Shown one piece after another: positions 8,028 to 17,016 of a stretch of 64,000 bases of DNA. Both the position numbers and the translations under genes were made by a program. Under the pieces are notes generated by a model. It was not told where the DNA came from, did no database searches, and saw only the letters and a program-made list of their open reading frames with translations. The DNA comes from Mycolicibacterium sp. CBMA 247 (lineage in GTDB: Bacteria; Actinomycetota; Actinomycetes; Mycobacteriales; Mycobacteriaceae), in contig NZ_VTGX01000006.1 in the NCBI RefSeq assembly GCF_009729095.1, positions 1 to 64,000 on the forward strand. Direction: 5' to 3'. Position 1 is the stretch's first letter. Each line of letters opens with the position of its first letter.

Positions 8028-9191
8028 CTAGGGCCGCCAGTCCGTCGCGTCCGCCCACTCCCAGGCCCGCCGGTAGGCGTCCAGGAACCACGGCTCCTTG
8101 GCCACGGCGTAGTCGGGGGTCGTCAACGCGGCGCGCTTGGCCGCCAGATAGTCGGCCTGCACGCCGGGGTTGGCCCGCAGCCAGTCGACAAACATCAGCG
8201 CGAACCGCTGATTGGGCCAACCGTCCACCCGGATGTGCACATTGGTCGGCCGGCCCGGATCTGCCGAGGCATGGAAACGCTTCTGCCACACCATCGGATC
8301 GTCATTGTGCGGTGTGTCGGCGGTGATACCCGGCACCGCGGGATAGCCGGCCGTCAGCAGCGCGTCGGCGAGTTCGTCGGCGACAGCCAGTGACTCGACC
8401 GTCACCTGTACATCGATGACATCCTTGGCGTCCATCCCGGGCACGGCGGTCGAACCGATGTGGTCGATGCGCACCGCACGGTGCCCGCATGCGGTGTTCA
8501 GCCGGGCCACGATCCGGCGAGCCTGATCCGGCCAGGTCGCGTCGTAGGGCACCACGACGGTGTCGCGACGAGCCGGCTGCCGGATCTGCAGGTTGTGTGC
8601 GAATGGCAGGATCCGCTCGTGCCAGAGGGCGCGGGCCTGTTCGACCACGGCGCCGGGGCTGCCCGAGTTGTCCAGCCACACATCGGCGACCGCGCGGCGC
8701 TGCTCCCCGGTGGCCTGCGCGGCGATGCGGGCGCGGGCGTCCTCCTCGGTGAATCCGCGGTACTCGATGAGCCGCTTGACGCGTAGTTCCGGGTCGGCGT
8801 CGACCACGACGACCAACGGGAACATCGGCGCCATCTGCGACTCCACCAGCAGTGGAATGTCCTCGATGATGACGGCATCGGCGTGCGCCGCTGCGATCAG
8901 CTCCGACCGCCGGTGCGCCACCAGCGGATGCACGATGCCGTTCAGGGTGGCGCGCTTGTCATCATCGCTGAAGGCGACCGCGGCCAGAGCGGGACGGTTC
9001 AGCGCGCCCTCGGGCAGCAGGATCCCGTCCCCGAACGCCTCGACCAGCTTGGCCAGCCCCTCGGTTCCCGGCTCGACCACCTCACGGGCGATGACGTCCC
9101 CGTCGACGATGATGCCGCCCAGATCGCTGAATGTGGCCGACACTGTTGACTTCCCGGCGCCGATACCGCCGGTTAACCCGATACGAAGCAC
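8028..9191 (-). CDS. coaE: dephospho-CoA kinase with C-terminal GrpB/UPF0157 domain
   Basis: A 387-residue enzyme for the last step of coenzyme A synthesis (ATP-dependent phosphorylation of dephospho-CoA). The P-loop GGIGAGKST spans residues 8-16; the kinase domain runs to about residue 200 and a UPF0157/GrpB nucleotidyltransferase-like domain (DHIGSTAVPGM) fills the rest. This fusion is the normal mycobacterial form. GTG at 9191 gives the conserved N-terminus LRIGLTGG; an upstream TTG at 9197 is also in frame. A CAGACT box ends 7 nt before the GTG, suggesting a leaderless transcript. It lies downstream of rpsA on the same strand, as in M. tuberculosis. Confidence 0.95.
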   Translation of the reverse strand: MLRIGLTGGIGAGKSTVSATFSDLGGIIVDGDVIAREVVEPGTEGLAKLVEAFGDGILLPEGALNRPALAAVAFSDDDKRATLNGIVHPLVAHRRSELIAAAHADAVIIEDIPLLVESQMAPMFPLVVVVDADPELRVKRLIEYRGFTEEDARARIAAQATGEQRRAVADVWLDNSGSPGAVVEQARALWHERILPFAHNLQIRQPARRDTVVVPYDATWPDQARRIVARLNTACGHRAVRIDHIGSTAVPGMDAKDVIDVQVTVESLAVADELADALLTAGYPAVPGITADTPHNDDPMVWQKRFHASADPGRPTNVHIRVDGWPNQRFALMFVDWLRANPGVQADYLAAKRAALTTPDYAVAKEPWFLDAYRRAWEWADATDWRP

Positions 9192-9216
9192 GCCCAACAG
9201 TCTGTCAGGGCCCCGG

Positions 9217-9259
9217 AACGACGAACGCCCCGACCCAAAGGGCCGGGGCGTTCGTTGTT
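9217..9259 (-). terminator. rpsA-coaE intergenic hairpin
   Basis: A long inverted repeat with core stem ACGAACGCCCCG (9221-9232) and CGGGGCGTTCGT (9244-9255), extended inward by CCC/GGG after one mismatch and outward by A-T and G-U pairs. It begins 8 nt beyond the rpsA stop. There is no U tract; intrinsic terminators of this type are common in mycobacteria. It separates rpsA from coaE. Confidence 0.6.
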
Positions 9260-9266
9260 GCGTTAC

Positions 9267-10706
9267 TTAGGCGTTGCCCGCGAGCTTCTCGCGCAGAGCG
9301 GCCAGCTGTGCATCGCTGGCCAGCGTGCCACCGGTGGACTCCTCCGAACGCGAGGAACCATTGGACACCGGACGTGCAGCTTCCTCGGCCTCGGCCGCGG
9401 CGAACTTCTCCATCTGCGTGGTGTGCATCTTGTGCCGGCGCTCGGCCTCGGCGTAGCGAGCCTCCCACTCCTCCCGCTGCTTGTCGAAGCCTTCGAGCCA
9501 TTCGTTGGTCTCGGCGTCGAAGCCCTCGGGGAAGATGTAGTTGCCCTGCTCGTCGTAGCTGTCGGCCATGCCGTACTTCGACGGGTCGAACTCCTCGGTG
9601 TAGTCCTCGTTGGCCTGCTTGAGGCTCAGCGAGATCCGACGCCGCTCCAGGTCGATGTCGATGACCTTGACCATCGCGTCGTCGCCGACCTGGACCACCT
9701 GGTCCGGGACCTCGACGTGGCGCTCGGACAGCTCCGAGATGTGCACCAGGCCCTCGATGCCCTCCTCGACGCGGACAAACGCGCCGAACGGCACCAGCTT
9801 GGTGACCTTGCCCGGCACGATCTGGCCGATCGCGTGGGTGCGGGCGAAGTGGCGCCACGGATCTTCCTGAGTCGCCTTGAGCGACAGCGAAACCCGCTCG
9901 CGATCCATGTCGACGTCGAGCACCTCGACGGTGACCTCGTCGCCCACGTTGACGACCTCGGACGGGTGATCGATGTGCTTCCAGGAAAGCTCGGAGACGT
10001 GAACCAGGCCGTCGACACCGCCGAGATCGACGAAGGCGCCGAAGTTGACGATCGAGGAGACGACACCCTTGCGGATCGCGCCCTTCTGCAGCTGGTTGAG
10101 GAACTCGCTGCGCACTTCGGACTGGGTCTGCTCCAGCCAGGCGCGGCGGCTCAGCACCACGTTGTTGCGGTTCTTGTCCAGCTCGATGATCTTGGCCTCG
10201 ATCTCCTTGCCGATGTACGGCTGCAGATCGCGGACACGACGCATCTCCACCAGCGATGCGGGCAGGAAGCCGCGCAGGCCGATGTCGAGGATCAGGCCGC
10301 CCTTGACGACCTCGATGACGGTGCCCTTGACGGCCTCGTCCTTCTCCTTGAGCTCCTCGATGGTGCCCCAGGCACGCTCGTACTGAGCGCGCTTCTTGGA
10401 CAGGATCAGGCGGCCTTCCTTGTCCTCCTTGGTGAGAACGAGGGCTTCGATCTCATCGCCCACGGAAACGACCTCATTGGGGTCGACGTCGTGCTTGATG
10501 GAGAGTTCGCGGGAAGGGATGACACCTTCGGTCTTGTAACCGATGTCGAGCAGAACCTCGTCCCGGTCGACCTTGACGATGGTTCCCTCGACGATGTCGC
10601 CATCGTTGAAGTACTTGATGGTCTTGTCGATCGCGGCGAGAAAATCCTCAGCCGAGCCAATGTCGTTGATGGCTACTTGCGGCGAGGTGATGGAGGGACT
10701 TGGCAT
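9267..10706 (-). CDS. rpsA: 30S ribosomal protein S1
   Basis: A 479-residue S1 protein with four S1/OB-fold repeats, at roughly residues 36-105, 123-190, 208-278 and 295-364. Typical segments are GTIVKVDRDEVLLDIGYK and VPFGAFVRVEEGIEGLVHIS. It binds mRNA and aids translation initiation; the mycobacterial protein has four repeats rather than six and an Ala/Glu-rich C-terminus, as here. ATG 10706 is preceded by GGAG. It lies between coaE and the PrsW/polA pair, the mycobacterial core order. The upstream region holds a strong palindrome in the predicted promoter. Confidence 0.97.
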   Translation of the reverse strand: MPSPSITSPQVAINDIGSAEDFLAAIDKTIKYFNDGDIVEGTIVKVDRDEVLLDIGYKTEGVIPSRELSIKHDVDPNEVVSVGDEIEALVLTKEDKEGRLILSKKRAQYERAWGTIEELKEKDEAVKGTVIEVVKGGLILDIGLRGFLPASLVEMRRVRDLQPYIGKEIEAKIIELDKNRNNVVLSRRAWLEQTQSEVRSEFLNQLQKGAIRKGVVSSIVNFGAFVDLGGVDGLVHVSELSWKHIDHPSEVVNVGDEVTVEVLDVDMDRERVSLSLKATQEDPWRHFARTHAIGQIVPGKVTKLVPFGAFVRVEEGIEGLVHISELSERHVEVPDQVVQVGDDAMVKVIDIDLERRRISLSLKQANEDYTEEFDPSKYGMADSYDEQGNYIFPEGFDAETNEWLEGFDKQREEWEARYAEAERRHKMHTTQMEKFAAAEAEEAARPVSNGSSRSEESTGGTLASDAQLAALREKLAGNA

Positions 10707-10783
10707 GTGGTGGGTTGCTCCGGACAGGTTTACTCGTAGGGACAGGTGTATTGCTGGTATTGCGTTCGTGCTGATCCGTGACG

Positions 10784-10812
10784 ATTACAATCTGTGCGCA
10801 CAGATACGTAAC
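10784..10812 (-). promoter_or_regulatory. rpsA promoter with 16-bp palindrome
   Basis: On the minus strand, TGTAAT (10789-10784) makes a good -10 box, with GTTACG (10812-10807) as a weak -35 at 17-bp spacing. The spacer holds the perfect palindrome ATCTGTGCGCACAGAT (10790-10805). Transcription would start near 10777, giving a leader of about 70 nt. The palindrome position fits a repressor or spacer-binding regulator. Confidence 0.45.
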
Positions 10813-10935
10813 GAGGGTACTCGACCAGGCACACGCAGGACAAACCGCATCCCCCGGCCGTGGCCCCCGGGCTCGCCGGACCGTCCGCCAGATTTGTGCT
10901 CAGAATGCGGACCGCCCAAGGCTACGCTTCTGCAG

Positions 10936-12117
10936 GTGGCGTACTCCCCGACCCCCGGCCCCGCCCCTCGGCCGTGGTTTCCGATCACCGCACCACTGCC
11001 CAGGCCGGCCCGCAAAGTCGGCGCCCCACTGGCCGCGATCATCGCCTGCGGACTCGTCATCGGCGCGCTGGTACTGCTGTTCACCGCGCTCAACCCGGCC
11101 GGCGCGATCATCGGCTTCACGCTGTCCAGCATCGCGATGACCGGGGCATTGTTCGCCTACCTGTGGCTGGACCGCTGGGAGCCGGAGCCGCCCCGATTGC
11201 TGCTGCTGGCCTTCGGCTGGGGCGCCTCGGTCGCCATCGTGTTGTCCCTCGTGCTGAGCCTGTTCACCGATGCGCTGCTGGCACCCGGCGTCGAGGGGGC
11301 CCACAGTTTCGCCTCGGTCGCCGTCCGCGCACCGTTCATCGAGGAGGCCGCCAAGGGCCTGTTCCTGCTGGTCATGATGACCGGCCGACGCCGCAACGAA
11401 CTCAACTCGCTCACCGACTGCCTGGTGTACGCCGGCCTGGTCGGTCTCGGTTTCGCCTGGCTGGAAGACATCATGTACATCGCCAGCGCGGATTCGCTGG
11501 CCGGATCCCTCCTGACCGCCGCGATGCGCCTGATCATGGCCCCGTTCGCGCACTCGCTGTTCACCACGATGACCGCGATCGGGGTGTACTTCGCGCTGCA
11601 GCGACGCAGCGGCATCGCCAAGGCGCTGTGCATCCTGGCCGGCTACCTGGGCGCGGTGTTCATGCACGGGCTGTGGAACGGCTCGTCGCTGGTGGGCGCC
11701 GGAACCTACTTCGTCGTGTACATCGTCTGGATGGTGCCGATCTTCGTCACGATGATCGTGGTCGCCGTCATCAGCCGTCGCCGCGAACAGAAAGTGGTGG
11801 CCACCAAACTTCCCGGCATGGTGGCCGCCGGGCTGATCACACCCAACGAGGCCACCTGGCTCGGTTCGCTGCGGACCCGCCACGGCGCGATCCAGCAGGC
11901 CACGATGGCCGGCGGGCGCCCCGCGGGCAAGGCCGTCGCGGCGTTCGCCGCCGCGGTCGTCGAACTGGCCTTCGTCCGCGACCGCATCGACCGCGGCTTC
12001 GGAGACGCGCAGGTGTACGCGCTGCAGCAGGAAGAGGTGTACGCCGTGACCGCCGCCCGGTCGGCCGCACCGATCCTGCACTGGCTGGCCAACTACCAGG
12101 CACCCATCCGCTACTGA
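10936..12117 (+). CDS. PrsW-family intramembrane metalloprotease
   Basis: A 393-residue multi-spanning membrane protein with about eight hydrophobic segments between residues 30 and 280 and a soluble C-terminal tail. Catalytic motifs of the PrsW/CPBP superfamily are present: EEAAK (Glu136-Glu137), a second Glu177 in LED, His206 (HSLFT) and His244 (HGLWN). PrsW proteins cleave or regulate membrane anti-sigma factors in other bacteria; the substrate here is unknown. GTG 10936 was chosen because a TACGCT box ends 7 nt upstream (leaderless) and the preceding in-frame sequence is the rpsA promoter region. It is convergent with polA. Confidence 0.8.
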   Translation: MAYSPTPGPAPRPWFPITAPLPRPARKVGAPLAAIIACGLVIGALVLLFTALNPAGAIIGFTLSSIAMTGALFAYLWLDRWEPEPPRLLLLAFGWGASVAIVLSLVLSLFTDALLAPGVEGAHSFASVAVRAPFIEEAAKGLFLLVMMTGRRRNELNSLTDCLVYAGLVGLGFAWLEDIMYIASADSLAGSLLTAAMRLIMAPFAHSLFTTMTAIGVYFALQRRSGIAKALCILAGYLGAVFMHGLWNGSSLVGAGTYFVVYIVWMVPIFVTMIVVAVISRRREQKVVATKLPGMVAAGLITPNEATWLGSLRTRHGAIQQATMAGGRPAGKAVAAFAAAVVELAFVRDRIDRGFGDAQVYALQQEEVYAVTAARSAAPILHWLANYQAPIRY

Positions 12118-12171
12118 GCGGCTCCAGCCGATGCGCGGCTAATGCGCCGCTCCAGCCGATGCGCCGCTAAT
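12116..12171. repeat. two tandem 28-bp repeats at a convergent gene junction
   Basis: Two head-to-tail copies (12116-12143 and 12144-12171) differ at three positions and share the core CTCCAGCCGATGCG. The array starts inside the PrsW stop and ends inside the polA stop codon. GCCGCT/AGCGGC arms can form hairpins, for example CGCCGCT 12162-12168 with AGCGGCG 12173-12179, so it may act as a two-way terminator. Confidence 0.6.
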
Positions 12172-14917
12172 GAGCGGCGGCGTCCCAGCTGGGGCCGTAC
12201 CCCACCGACACCTCCAACGGCACATCCAACGGATAGGCATTGCCCATGTGCTCGCGGACCAGCGCCTCCAGGGTGTCGCGCTCGCCTGCGGCCACCTCGA
12301 ACAACAGCTCGTCGTGAACCTGCAGCAGCATCCGTGACTTCAGCCCGGCGTCCTTGATCGCGGCGTCGACGTTGATCATCGCCACCTTGATGATGTCGGC
12401 GGCGCTGCCCTGGATCGGTGCGTTGAGCGCGGCCCGTTCGGCGGCTTCGCGGACGTTGCGGTTGCTGCTGTCCAGCTCGGGCAGGTAGCGGCGGCGACCC
12501 AGCACGGTCGAGGTGAACCCGTCCTTGCGGGCCTGATCGACCACATCGCGCAGGTAGTCGCGCACCCCGCCGAAGCGGTCGAAGTACTGCTCCATCTGCA
12601 CCTTGGCTTCCTCGGTGGAGATCTTGAGCTGGCTGGCCAGCCCATAGGCGCTGAGCCCGTAGGCCAGGCCGTAGGACATCGCCTTGACCCGTCGGCGCAG
12701 CTCGGGCGTCACCTCGTCGATCGGAACCGAGAATGCCCGCGACGCCACGAACGAGTGCAGATCCTCACCCGTATTGAACGCCTCGATGAGGCCTTCATCC
12801 CCGGACAGATGCGCCATGATCCGCATCTCGATTTGGCTGTAGTCGGCCGTCATCAGCTCGGCATACGGTCCGTCGGGACCGGCTCCGACCACAAAGGTGT
12901 CGCGGATCCGTCGGCCCGCCTCGGTCCGGATCGGGATGTTCTGCAGGTTCGGTTCGGTCGAGGACAGCCGGCCAGTCGCCGCGATGGTCTGGTTGAACGT
13001 GGTGTGGATCCGGCCGTCGGAGGCCACCGCATTCAGCAGGCCGTCGACGGTCACCTTGAGCCGGGTGGCGTCGCGGTGCGCCAGCATGTGCTGCAGGAAC
13101 GGATGCCCGGTCTTGTCGAACAGAGATTGCAGCGCATCGGCGTCGGTGGTGTAGCCAGTCTTGGTCTTCTTGGTCTTGGGCATCTCCAGCTCGTCGAACA
13201 GCACCACTTGCAGCTGCTTGGGCGAACCCAGGTTGATCTGCTTGCCAATCACCGCATAGGCGGCCTCGGCGGCGTCACGGATCTGGTCGGCGAACTCGCT
13301 CTGCAATTCCTGCAGCCGGTCCAGGTCGACCGCGATGCCGATCGACTCCATCTCGGCCAAAGCCCGCTGCACCGGCAGCTCCATCCGGCCCAGCAGCGAC
13401 GACGAATCGATCCGGGCCAGTTCCTCGTCGAGCGCATCGGCCAGGTCCAGCACCGCACAGGCCCGCAGGATCAGCGTCTGCACCGCCTGCTCGTCGACCC
13501 CATCGGAGTCATCCAGCAGCGAAAGCTGTTGCTGCTCGGGTGTTTCGGCGCGCAGTTCGCGACGCAGATAACGCACCGCAAGATCGTCGAGGGCGAAGCT
13601 GCGCTGCCCCGGCCGCACCAGGTAGGCGGCCAGCGCGGTGTCGGAGGTGACCCCGCGCAGCGTCCACCCGCGCCCGGCCAGGTCGTGTATGGCCAGCTTG
13701 GCCTCGTGCAGCGCCTTGGGCGGACCAGGATCGCCCAGCCAGCGCGACAGCGCGTCCTCGTCCTCGGGGGTCAACGTGGCGGTGTCGATATAGCGCCCGT
13801 CGCCGTCGGCCGCCACGATGGCCAGCGCGGTGGCGTCGGCGTCGTACGCCAGGTGCGTGCCGACCACGGCGAGCCCGAACCGGTTGCCCAGGCTGTGCTC
13901 GGCGAGCCAAGCCGCCAGCTCGCCGGGTTCCAGCGCCCGACCACGCACGTCGAACCCGTGCTCGACCTCGGGCTCGGCGGCGACCAACGTTTCGAACAGC
14001 CGGTCGCGCAGCACCCGGAACTCCAGGTCGTCGAACAGCCGGTGGATCTGGTCGCGGTTCCAGGCTTGCATCCGCAGGGTGTCGGGAGTCTGGGCCAGCG
14101 GCACATCGCGGACCAGATCGGTGAGCTCACGGTTGAGCACCACGCTGGACAGGTTGGCCCGAAGCGAGTCACCCACCTTGCCCTTGACCGCGTCGACATT
14201 GTCGACCAGCGACTGCAGCGAGCCGTACTCGACTATCCACTTCGTCGCGGTCTTCTCACCGACCCCGGGAATGCCGGGCAGGTTGTCGCTCGGGTCCCCA
14301 CGGAGGGCGGCGAAGTCCGGATATTGCGTCGGGCTCAGCCCGTACTTCTCCACCACCGCATCGGGCGTGAACCGGGTCAGCTCGCTGACCCCCTTGCGCG
14401 GGTAGAGCACGGTGACGTTGTCGGTGACCAACTGCAGTGCGTCACGGTCGCCGGTGACCACCAACACCCGGTAGCCCTCCTGCTCGGCCTGGGTGGCCAG
14501 GGTGGCGATGATGTCGTCGGCCTCGAAACCCGGTTCGGCCATCGCCGTGATGCCCAGCGCGCCGAGCACCTCTTTGGTGATGTCGATCTGGCCGCGGAAC
14601 TCGTCGGGTGTCGCGGACCGGCCCTCCTTGTACTCCGGGTACTTCTCCTTGCGGAAGGTCTGGCGCGACACGTCGAACGCCGCCCCCACATGGCTGGGCT
14701 GCTCGTCGCGCAGCAGGTTGATCAACATCGAGGTGAACCCGTACACCGCGTTGGTGGTCAGCCCGCCCTGAGTCTTGAAATTCTCGGCGGGTAACGCGTA
14801 AAACGCCCGGAAAGCCAGCGAATTGCCATCGAGAAGCATGAGGGTGGGCTTGACGGACGTCTCTGGGTTGACGGTGGGGTTCGGCGCGTTCTTCGTCTCA
14901 GTCTTCGCGGGGCTCAC
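12167..14917 (-). CDS. polA: DNA polymerase I
   Basis: A 916-residue DNA polymerase I for lagging-strand maturation and repair. Order: 5'-3' exonuclease (residues about 20-310, with GFEADD and GDRDALQLV), a degenerate 3'-5' exonuclease region lacking the DxE metal motif, then the polymerase domain with motif A DYSQIEMR, motif B RRVKAMSYGLAYG and motif C QVHDELLFE. Loss of proofreading residues is normal for mycobacterial PolA. The start is GTG 14917: a TAGAGT box (14930-14925) lies exactly 7 nt upstream, a leaderless arrangement. An ATG at 14941 would overlap the upstream LysR gene. Confidence 0.96.
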   Translation of the reverse strand: MSPAKTETKNAPNPTVNPETSVKPTLMLLDGNSLAFRAFYALPAENFKTQGGLTTNAVYGFTSMLINLLRDEQPSHVGAAFDVSRQTFRKEKYPEYKEGRSATPDEFRGQIDITKEVLGALGITAMAEPGFEADDIIATLATQAEQEGYRVLVVTGDRDALQLVTDNVTVLYPRKGVSELTRFTPDAVVEKYGLSPTQYPDFAALRGDPSDNLPGIPGVGEKTATKWIVEYGSLQSLVDNVDAVKGKVGDSLRANLSSVVLNRELTDLVRDVPLAQTPDTLRMQAWNRDQIHRLFDDLEFRVLRDRLFETLVAAEPEVEHGFDVRGRALEPGELAAWLAEHSLGNRFGLAVVGTHLAYDADATALAIVAADGDGRYIDTATLTPEDEDALSRWLGDPGPPKALHEAKLAIHDLAGRGWTLRGVTSDTALAAYLVRPGQRSFALDDLAVRYLRRELRAETPEQQQLSLLDDSDGVDEQAVQTLILRACAVLDLADALDEELARIDSSSLLGRMELPVQRALAEMESIGIAVDLDRLQELQSEFADQIRDAAEAAYAVIGKQINLGSPKQLQVVLFDELEMPKTKKTKTGYTTDADALQSLFDKTGHPFLQHMLAHRDATRLKVTVDGLLNAVASDGRIHTTFNQTIAATGRLSSTEPNLQNIPIRTEAGRRIRDTFVVGAGPDGPYAELMTADYSQIEMRIMAHLSGDEGLIEAFNTGEDLHSFVASRAFSVPIDEVTPELRRRVKAMSYGLAYGLSAYGLASQLKISTEEAKVQMEQYFDRFGGVRDYLRDVVDQARKDGFTSTVLGRRRYLPELDSSNRNVREAAERAALNAPIQGSAADIIKVAMINVDAAIKDAGLKSRMLLQVHDELLFEVAAGERDTLEALVREHMGNAYPLDVPLEVSVGYGPSWDAAAH

Positions 14918-14927
14918 GGCCCTCACT

Positions 14928-15815
14928 CTATTCGGGGTCACCGACGCGCAGACGCCGACGAGCCATCTGGATGAGGACCCTGGCGGCCGGACTCATCGGC
15001 CCATCGGCACGCCACGCGAACACCAACCGGCCGCGCAGCTCGGGTGTGATCGGCAGTGGGTGCAGCGCAGCCCTAGCGATTGCCACCGATTCCGGCAGCA
15101 CCGCGACGCCGAGCCCGCGTTCGGCGAGCTCGGCCAGAGCGTGCGGGGTGCTCGCCTCGAACGCGACCCGGACCGCTAATCCGGCCGCACGGCAGGCCCG
15201 GTCGAATTGGCGCCGGATACCGGCGCCGGTCGGCAGCGCGATGACCGGATGGTCGACGAGATCGCGCAGCGCGATGGTGCGTCGTCGGCGCCATGGATGG
15301 TCACCCGCTACCGCCGCAACGATGCGCTGATCGGTCAGCACCTCGGCGTCCAGTCCGGCGGGCAGGTCAGCCCCCACCGACACGATGGCTGCGTCGAGCC
15401 GCCCCGAGTGCAGGCCGTCCACCAGTGCGTCGGATTCGTCAGCGGTCAACGTGATGTCGACCAGGGGGTGCGCACCGTGGAACTGTGCGAGCAAGCCCGG
15501 CATGTCGAAGTCGTGGGCCGTCACGGTGCCCACCACCACTGAGCCGCGGACCAACTCACCGAGTTCATCGACCGCGGCACGGGCGTCGGCCACGGCGGCC
15601 AGCGCCGCCCGGGCATGCGGCAGGACGGCCTCACCCGCGGCGGTCAGCCGAACCGCGCGCCGGCTCCGATCGAACAGCTGTTGGCCGAGCTCACGTTCCA
15701 GGTGGCGGATCTGAGCACTCACCGCCGGTTGCGCGACGTGTACCCGCTCGGCCGCACGGGTGAAGTTGGCCTCCTCGGCCACCGCGACGAAGTACTCGAA
15801 CTGCCGCAATTCCAT
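14928..15815 (-). CDS. LysR-family transcriptional regulator
   Basis: A 295-residue LysR regulator: winged HTH at residues 1-60 (MELRQFEYFVAVAEEANFTR, AAERVHVAQPAVSAQIRHLE) and a periplasmic-binding-like effector domain behind it. It is divergent from the FAD monooxygenase gene, the usual LysR-target layout, with a CACAA-N4-TTGTG dyad between them. Its stop codon falls in the predicted -10 box of polA, 10 nt before the polA start, so read-through into polA is possible. It probably activates the monooxygenase-hydrolase pair in response to their substrate. Confidence 0.9.
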   Translation of the reverse strand: MELRQFEYFVAVAEEANFTRAAERVHVAQPAVSAQIRHLERELGQQLFDRSRRAVRLTAAGEAVLPHARAALAAVADARAAVDELGELVRGSVVVGTVTAHDFDMPGLLAQFHGAHPLVDITLTADESDALVDGLHSGRLDAAIVSVGADLPAGLDAEVLTDQRIVAAVAGDHPWRRRRTIALRDLVDHPVIALPTGAGIRRQFDRACRAAGLAVRVAFEASTPHALAELAERGLGVAVLPESVAIARAALHPLPITPELRGRLVFAWRADGPMSPAARVLIQMARRRLRVGDPE

Positions 15816-15822
15816 AAGTAAT

Positions 15823-15865
15823 CACAATAGTTTGTGTACTGACTATGTATTGGACTTATCGTTCT
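15823..15865. promoter_or_regulatory. divergent LysR / monooxygenase operator region
   Basis: CACAA-N4-TTGTG (15823-15836) is a perfect dyad of the LysR type, positioned 8 nt from the LysR start. Positions 15848-15865 (TATTGGACTTATCGTTCT) match the BVMO promoter block at 6501-6518 in 15 of 18 bases. The whole region is AT-rich relative to its surroundings. Confidence 0.5.
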
Positions 15866-15885
15866 GCGCTACCGAAGCTGGAGTC

Positions 15886-17016
15886 ATGTCCACTCAACCG
15901 ATCGTCATCGCCGGAGCCGGCATCGGCGGCCTCACCACGGCCCTCACCCTGCACGCCACGGGTTTTCACGTCACGATCCTGGACAGCGCCCATGAGCTGC
16001 GCCCCCTCGGCGTGGGCATCAACCTGCTGCCGCACGCCGTACGCGAACTGACGGCCCTCGGCCTCGGCGAAGCAGTGCGGGCCATAGCGGCCACCCCGGC
16101 AGTCATCGATTTCTATACCGCCGACGGCACACTGCTGTTCCGCGAGCCCCGCGGACTCGAGGGCGGCTACGGCTACCCACAGTGCTCGGTGCACCGCGGC
16201 CGGTTGCAGATGCTGCTACTCGACGCAGTCCGGGACCGACTCGGACCCGACGCGGTGCGCACCGGCGCCGGTGTCACCGATTTCGAGGAGACGGCCGAGC
16301 ATGTGCGGGTGGTGACGCGCGCCGGCGAGTTCACCGCGGATGTGTTCGTCGGCGCCGACGGTGTGCACTCGATGGTGCGCCGGCAGCTGCACCCCGGCCC
16401 CGATCCGCTGGTCTGGTCGGGAGTCCGGATGTTTCGCGGTGCCAGCCGCATGACGCCGTTCCTCGACGGCCGCACGATGGCGATCGCCAAAGGCCCCGAC
16501 GGGGTTGAGTTGGTCATCTATCCGATCGGCGGCGATCTGGTGAACTGGGTACTGCAGGTCGCCGAGACCGGTCCCGGCCCGCTCCCCGGTGACGCGAACT
16601 GGAACACCCCGGCCGACCCCACGACAGTGGCCGCACACATGTCCGGCTGGCACCTGGACTGGTTGAACCCCGCCGAGCTGGTGGCCCGATCCGACGCGGT
16701 GTTCGAGTACCCGATGGTCGATCGGGAACCGCTCTCGCACTGGGGAACTCAGCGCGTGACATTGCTCGGCGACGCCGCGCATCCGATGTATCCCGTCGGC
16801 GCCAACGGCGGTTCACAGGCCATCCTCGACGCCCGCGCCCTCGCCGACGAACTGGCCGCAGGCCGTGGCGTCACCGGCTACGAGGCCCGCCGAATACCCG
16901 AGACGACGGCAGTGGTGCACGCCAACCGGGAGATGCACGCCAGCGGCCCACGTGATCTGGACCGCGTCACCGCCACCTACCGCCGAAACACCCTCGCCGA
17001 CAGGAATTCCCGATGA
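15886..17016 (+). CDS. FAD-dependent aromatic-type monooxygenase
   Basis: A 376-residue class A flavoprotein monooxygenase (PHBH/salicylate hydroxylase-like). It has GAGIGG (residues 10-15), the second FAD motif GDAAHPMYPVGANG starting near residue 295, and a DG-type motif VGADGVHS. It would hydroxylate or cleave an aromatic or cyclic substrate with NAD(P)H and O2. ATG 15886 is preceded by GGAG and begins the Rossmann strand; the in-frame ATG at 15760 lies inside the opposite LysR gene. Coupled (ATGA) to the hydrolase at 17013 and divergent from LysR. Confidence 0.9.
   Translation: MSTQPIVIAGAGIGGLTTALTLHATGFHVTILDSAHELRPLGVGINLLPHAVRELTALGLGEAVRAIAATPAVIDFYTADGTLLFREPRGLEGGYGYPQCSVHRGRLQMLLLDAVRDRLGPDAVRTGAGVTDFEETAEHVRVVTRAGEFTADVFVGADGVHSMVRRQLHPGPDPLVWSGVRMFRGASRMTPFLDGRTMAIAKGPDGVELVIYPIGGDLVNWVLQVAETGPGPLPGDANWNTPADPTTVAAHMSGWHLDWLNPAELVARSDAVFEYPMVDREPLSHWGTQRVTLLGDAAHPMYPVGANGGSQAILDARALADELAAGRGVTGYEARRIPETTAVVHANREMHASGPRDLDRVTATYRRNTLADRNSR

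Noticed and set aside
10790..10805. LexA (SOS) box at the rpsA promoter
   Set aside because: The palindrome lacks the mycobacterial TCGAAC-N4-GTTCGA pattern.
12755..14794. 679-codon plus-strand open frame opposite polA
   Set aside because: Antisense shadow; PolA motifs A, B and C lie on the minus strand in the same interval.
14918..14941. Earlier ATG start for polA (eight more residues)
   Set aside because: It would overlap the LysR 3' end and lie upstream of the predicted -10 box; the GTG at 14917 has an ideal leaderless position.
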